Below are positions 59,961 through 64,000 of a DNA stretch of 64,000 bases, in pieces. The DNA comes from Brachionus rotundiformis (Eukaryota > Rotifera > Eurotatoria > Ploima > Brachionidae). The position numbers and the translations under genes are program-made. Numbering within the stretch: position 1 is the first letter of the stretch; each line of letters starts with the position of its first letter. The stretch covers positions 3,809,302 through 3,873,301 of the forward strand of contig JAESIW010000020.1 in assembly GCA_016802295.1 (NCBI GenBank). The letters are read 5' to 3'. Under the pieces are notes generated by a model, which saw only the letters and a list, made by a program, of their open reading frames with translations, had not been told where the DNA came from and searched no databases.

Positions 59961-61477
59961 GTATTAAACATTTTTGTTATGTGCTCGAGTTGAGTGGGAT
60001 TTTAAAAGAATTCAATTAATATTAGATTTGTAACTAATATTTGTTTTATAAAGTTTCAAAAATATAGCGCCAAAAAATATTTTTAGATAAATTTCGATTG
60101 CTAATCATTTTCTCAAAATTTATAGTAACTCTCAAGTTTTTGACAGATGAGTTTTTTTTTATTTTTTAGTTTTGTTTTATCTAAATTAGACATGTGACTA
60201 TAAGTAGACTAAAAAATTATTTCGCTTTCAAAATTGGATCTAATAGCCCTTGGAGGTTTATCTGTAATCAGGTTTACAGTGACCAAAATAAACAAGACCT
60301 TTGCCAAAAGGAACTATTTGAGCTGATGTACGATTTTTATTTGGCAGCAAGTAGTCCAATCTAGGTTTCTAAATAGGGCTCGGCTAGTCCACTTTTGATG
60401 AAATATTAATCCAAAAAACAAGACCAACTCAGCCAAACACATTAGCCGAGCAATCGGACAGTAAGATCTTAAGCAAAAAATAATCAATGCTATTTAAAAA
60501 ACCATAAACTTCTCATTTTGATTCATATCGGTTCATTTTAGAGTAAACACCTAAAAAAGCAAATAAATGATAGAGTATAACATGATCTTTTTATACCTGT
60601 ATTAGTCTGTATTTAGGTTGGATTATATTCAGAGAGAATGAGTTATTGAGACCTAACAGCCTTGCTACTTTAGGCAAACCCATTTATTTAATTTCTAATT
60701 ACTGTTTTTCATTAAATTTATAGGAAAGTTCGGTCATAAAAGTAATTCTTCTACTCGAAAATAAAAAAGTGACTTAAATAATAGAAAAATTTGGATCTTT
60801 ATTAGAGACTCTTCTGTTAGAGCCAAGAAAAATGCATGATTTACATTTAGACATGATTCTTTTAAACAATACACTTTTTTTTATATAAATAATTCGAATA
60901 AAGGATAATTTTTTGTTGAAATAGTTGCTTATATTTGAGAATAAAATGTTATTTAATAGATTAAATTTTTTATATTTTCAATTTTAAGTTTTAAGGATTT
61001 TCGCTCAAATTTTTGACAGCTTTTTTACGAAAATTAAATACTTAAGTAGATTTAGATGAAAAAAAAATAGCTAATTTTTGACAGTGGTTTGTTGTTAAAT
61101 TTTTGAGATAAAATACTCGAATTTTATTTTTCCACTTAGTTAATTACTATTTTCAGAACTAAATATTAATAACATTGAAGAGTAAAAATAAACTTTGTAT
61201 GTATTACATGTGTGTCATGAAAAATAAACTTGATAGATTTGATTTACTCGATTAGAGAGTGCCATACACAGAAAAATAGCTTCTTTTGACCGATTGACGT
61301 GTGCGATGTGTCTGATTTTGTCTTATGTTTCATTTTGATGATTAGACATAAATTATGCAAGTTCATTGCCTGTAGACAAAATGCATAAATGAGAATATAT
61401 TCGACACCATACAAGGAGAGCATGTATTCAGTGATCGAGCTATAATATAGTTAATGATCATATTCTCCAACAAAAAC

Positions 61478-61516
61478 GCACACACACACACACATATACA
61501 CATACACTCACACATA
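61478..61516. repeat. CA microsatellite, interrupted
   Basis: CA units with TA interruptions, about 280 bases upstream of the ARID-like gene start. Confidence 0.9.
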
Positions 61517-61796
61517 AACTAACTCACATCTATGCGAATCCTTCATTTACGAATGAATGTTATGATTGTTGTTAGTCTTAGTTTTTTGCTAACCCTTGCG
61601 TACACGGCCAATGCCAACATAATTTATTAATGTCCATTTAGGGCCTAATTTTGACACTCTAAACCTAATCACCTTGTCAATTTAGATATAAAGATTTTGT
61701 AAACTAAAATATGCGCTTCTTATGAATTGACCAAGTTCAGTCAAGCCCGTTTGCGCCCGGATTTTTTGACATGTTCTTAATTAACTCTAAAATATT

Positions 61797-64000
61797 ATGG
61801 AAGTACAATCGACACAAAGTTTAACTAACAATTTGAATCTGAAATCAGCAACGCCATCTTACGTATCATCTCCATCGAACCTAGGACCGCAGGCGACCGC
61901 AGCGACGCAGCCGAGCCAGCCGCCAGGCCCGCTAGCGCCGGCCATGATCCAAAACAAGACCGAGACGTCGAGCTCGGCCGTACCCACTCCGTCACCTCTC
62001 AACGAGCCATACAACTACCCCTATCCATATCCAATGCACCAATACGGGTCTTACAACCAGCACCCACAACCCGGCTACAACTACAACTTCTACGCACAAA
62101 ATCCAAACGGACAAGTTTATATGCCAGGGGCCAAGCCAGCCTTCTATCAGCACCAGTATCAGCCGCCCCAGGCCAACTTAAATGGTCAATTTAGCCAGGC
62201 GAACACCATGATGAGTGATGTTAAGCAAAGTCCAAAGACACTTGAACCAAAAAACGACGCAACCCCTTCTAAAAAAAAGTCAAACAAAAAATCTGATGTA
62301 AATAGTTTGTCTTATTTAAAGTTTGTTTTAGTTTGTATCTTTGTTTATTTGCAGAAATCGGCCAATGGCACCAATGGAAACGAAGAAGCTAAAAAGGAAA
62401 AAAGTCCAAAGAAAGAAAAATCTCCACGCAGGAAACCATCAGCGGCCAACAATCGGAAGAAAAAAGACGACATTGCTAACACTGACCTAAACAATACCAG
62501 CAATTCGTTTGACAATTCCATCGCCAATGAAAATTCAAATAGCCTTGTAAGTTTTCTATTAATAAGTATAATTATTGATAATTTTCTCTGTAGCGCAATT
62601 CGTCTTTAGGCCCTTATAAAAATCTCTTATTTACTTGAAAATGATATCTTAGTTATTTATAAAAAATATATTTTATTTTATGAAACAATGAAATAAATGT
62701 TTTGCTACCAATACTTCAAAAAACAATAAAAAATAAAATTTCTGATACAAAATTGTCTATCTATCTGTTTAAGAAATTTAACTACAGTTAAATTAATTTT
62801 TGAGAATAAAAAATTATTTACATCAATTATAGGCCTTGTAGGTATACTGGGACTAAATTAAAGATAAAAACTACTATTTAGTATTTAATATACTTTAAAA
62901 CATAAAATAGTTCTTGATTAATAATTAGAAATTTTTTGAAATGTTAAATATAAAATTAATTTTTAATCTTTATTACAAAGGTAAACACTTCGTCTTTAAC
63001 GAATGATAAGAGCAAGACAAGTGTAAAGAAAAAGGCGAGCAAGAAAAAGGCCAACAATGAGGAGAAAGAATCGACTGGAAGCACTGACGAGGATTACGAG
63101 GACGAGGAGGAGGAGTCCGGCTCGGACATGGACGAAGTGGTCAAAACGCCAAAGAACAAGTCGCCAAAAAAGCCGACCAAAACCACGCCAAAGCGTCAAA
63201 TAAGCACCAGCATATCGTCATCGTCGTCGTCGACTTTGTCCGACGAGAACTCAAGCGAAAAAATATCCAAAATAAGCGAGGAGAACACTAACGAGGACTC
63301 GACGTCGTCTTCGACAGGCTCAATGAAGTCCAAAAACTCCCAATCGTCTTCACTTTCGTTCAATATAAACAACATTCTTTCCAAGCCGCAAGCAAACATG
63401 GACATGCCAAGTCAAATGTTGCCACCGCGTTCGCCATCAAACGGCTCCAACTCTTCCTCAAACACGTCCACCGTGCTTAAACAGACAAACGTTCCATCGC
63501 CCTCCAACTCGACACCGTCTCCGTCGGCCTCGCCAGCGCACAATTTTCACAAAAATTTAAACAACATTCAGTACCAAATGTGGAAGAACCAAGGCGGCAT
63601 GTACCCACCACCGGTTCACACAGCCATGTTTCCGCCGCCAAACGAATACGCGTTTCAGACAAAAAATATGTCACCATCTGATCAAGAACGACCGCCGTCT
63701 ACCAAAACTCCAAATGAACTAATCGACAATAAAAAACTTTCCACACCTACTACGCCTCTAAATCAGGCTCGCTCGCCAATGGTCAGCAATCAAATACCAC
63801 CTGTACAATTCACTGATAATAGCAACATGTCGTTTAGTCAAGATCACGACGACGAGGCCAGCATGATGAGCGACGAAATGTCAAGTCCCAAGCTTAACTC
63901 TAAATCGCACAATACAGACATTCTTAACAAAATAATCGAGATGTCCAACGACGAGAATAGGAAGGATTTTGTGCAAAAATTGCAAAAAATTTGGGAAGAA
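61797..64000 (+). CDS. ARID-like chromatin protein, N-terminal part, cut by window end
   Basis: Exons 61797-62297, 62355-62546 and 62981 to beyond 64000, all phase 0, give at least 571 residues. The N-terminus is Pro/Gln/Tyr/Asn-rich (NYPYPYPMHQYGSYNQHP), then Lys-rich blocks with repeated KKEKSP, an acidic DEDYEDEEEE block, and a Ser/Pro-rich linker. The last residues (NKIIEMSNDENRKDFVQKL, then a tryptophan) look like the first helix of an ARID domain, and the low-complexity N-terminus is like ARID1/Osa subunits of SWI/SNF complexes. The domain runs off the window, so family membership is a probable, not a firm, call. Exons are visibly richer in G and C than the surroundings. Intron 1 (57 bases) is a multiple of three with no in-frame stop. 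Confidence 0.7.

Larger units (their letters stand above)
58759..61796. other. Non-coding region upstream of the ARID-like gene
   Basis: 3 kb without open frames, with microsatellites listed separately and patches less AT-rich than the rest (59275-59330, 60240-60480, 61250-61470, 61560-61760). It probably holds the promoter and perhaps 5' untranslated exons of the downstream gene. Confidence 0.5.

Noticed and set aside
60378..60451. Nine-base perfect inverted repeat GCTCGGCTA with a 56-base loop
   Set aside because: Stem too short and loop too long; no terminator or RNA context.
1..64000. CRISPR arrays, operons, insertion sequences
   Set aside because: No regularly spaced repeats and no bacterial genes; genes have spliceosomal introns, so the DNA is eukaryotic.

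Overview
The window looks like nuclear DNA of a small AT-rich metazoan. Evidence: protein genes are split by short GT...AG introns, mostly about 45-70 bases. Two nuclear-type tRNA genes lack an encoded CCA. The gene set is animal: a muscle LIM protein, PDE3 with a six-span membrane region, SHPRH, ADPGK, IFT80, CPOX, MTRES1, a Tan-like hydrolase and an ARID-type chromatin gene. Base composition and intron size would suit a monogonont rotifer (Brachionus-like), but that is inference. Exon chains below were joined by hand so that reading frame, GT/AG borders and protein similarity all agree; each total is a multiple of three.

Layout. 231-664 (-) muscle LIM protein; 2590-3778 (-) TMEM26-like membrane protein; 4436-5557 (-) seven-repeat ankyrin protein; 7070-8295 (+) L-serine/threonine dehydratase; 8916-11735 (-) and 13981-20593 (-) two very large, mostly disordered proteins I do not recognise; 21321-24383 (-) IFT80 with an RFX-type X-box 102 bases upstream of its ATG; 24790-25800 a possible decayed coding relic; 26023-26104 (-) tRNA-Ser(GCT); 26242-28005 (-) Tan-like peptidase C45 hydrolase; 29869-31726 (+) ADPGK; 32201-32998 (+) MTRES1; 33349-33591 (-) doubtful small ORF; 34867-40559 (+) SHPRH; 40942-42786 (+) CPOX; 43607-46965 (+) unrecognised seven-exon gene; 46966-53874 a 6.9-kb gene-poor stretch; 53875-58153 (+) PDE3; 58685-58758 (+) tRNA-Ile(AAT); 58759-61796 non-coding with microsatellites; 61797 to the window end (+) an ARID-like chromatin gene, cut by the edge.

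The genes are not an operon or a shared pathway; they are ordinary housekeeping, ciliary, signalling and chromatin genes in mixed orientation. I found no clear new multi-gene system. The observations most worth a second look are the X-box at IFT80, the loss of the H15 domain and a damaged PHD finger in SHPRH, a 50/52-identical duplication of a PDE3 splice-donor region inside the preceding intron, the unrecognised gene with a repeated W-M...R-L-G module, and the two huge unrecognised minus-strand proteins.
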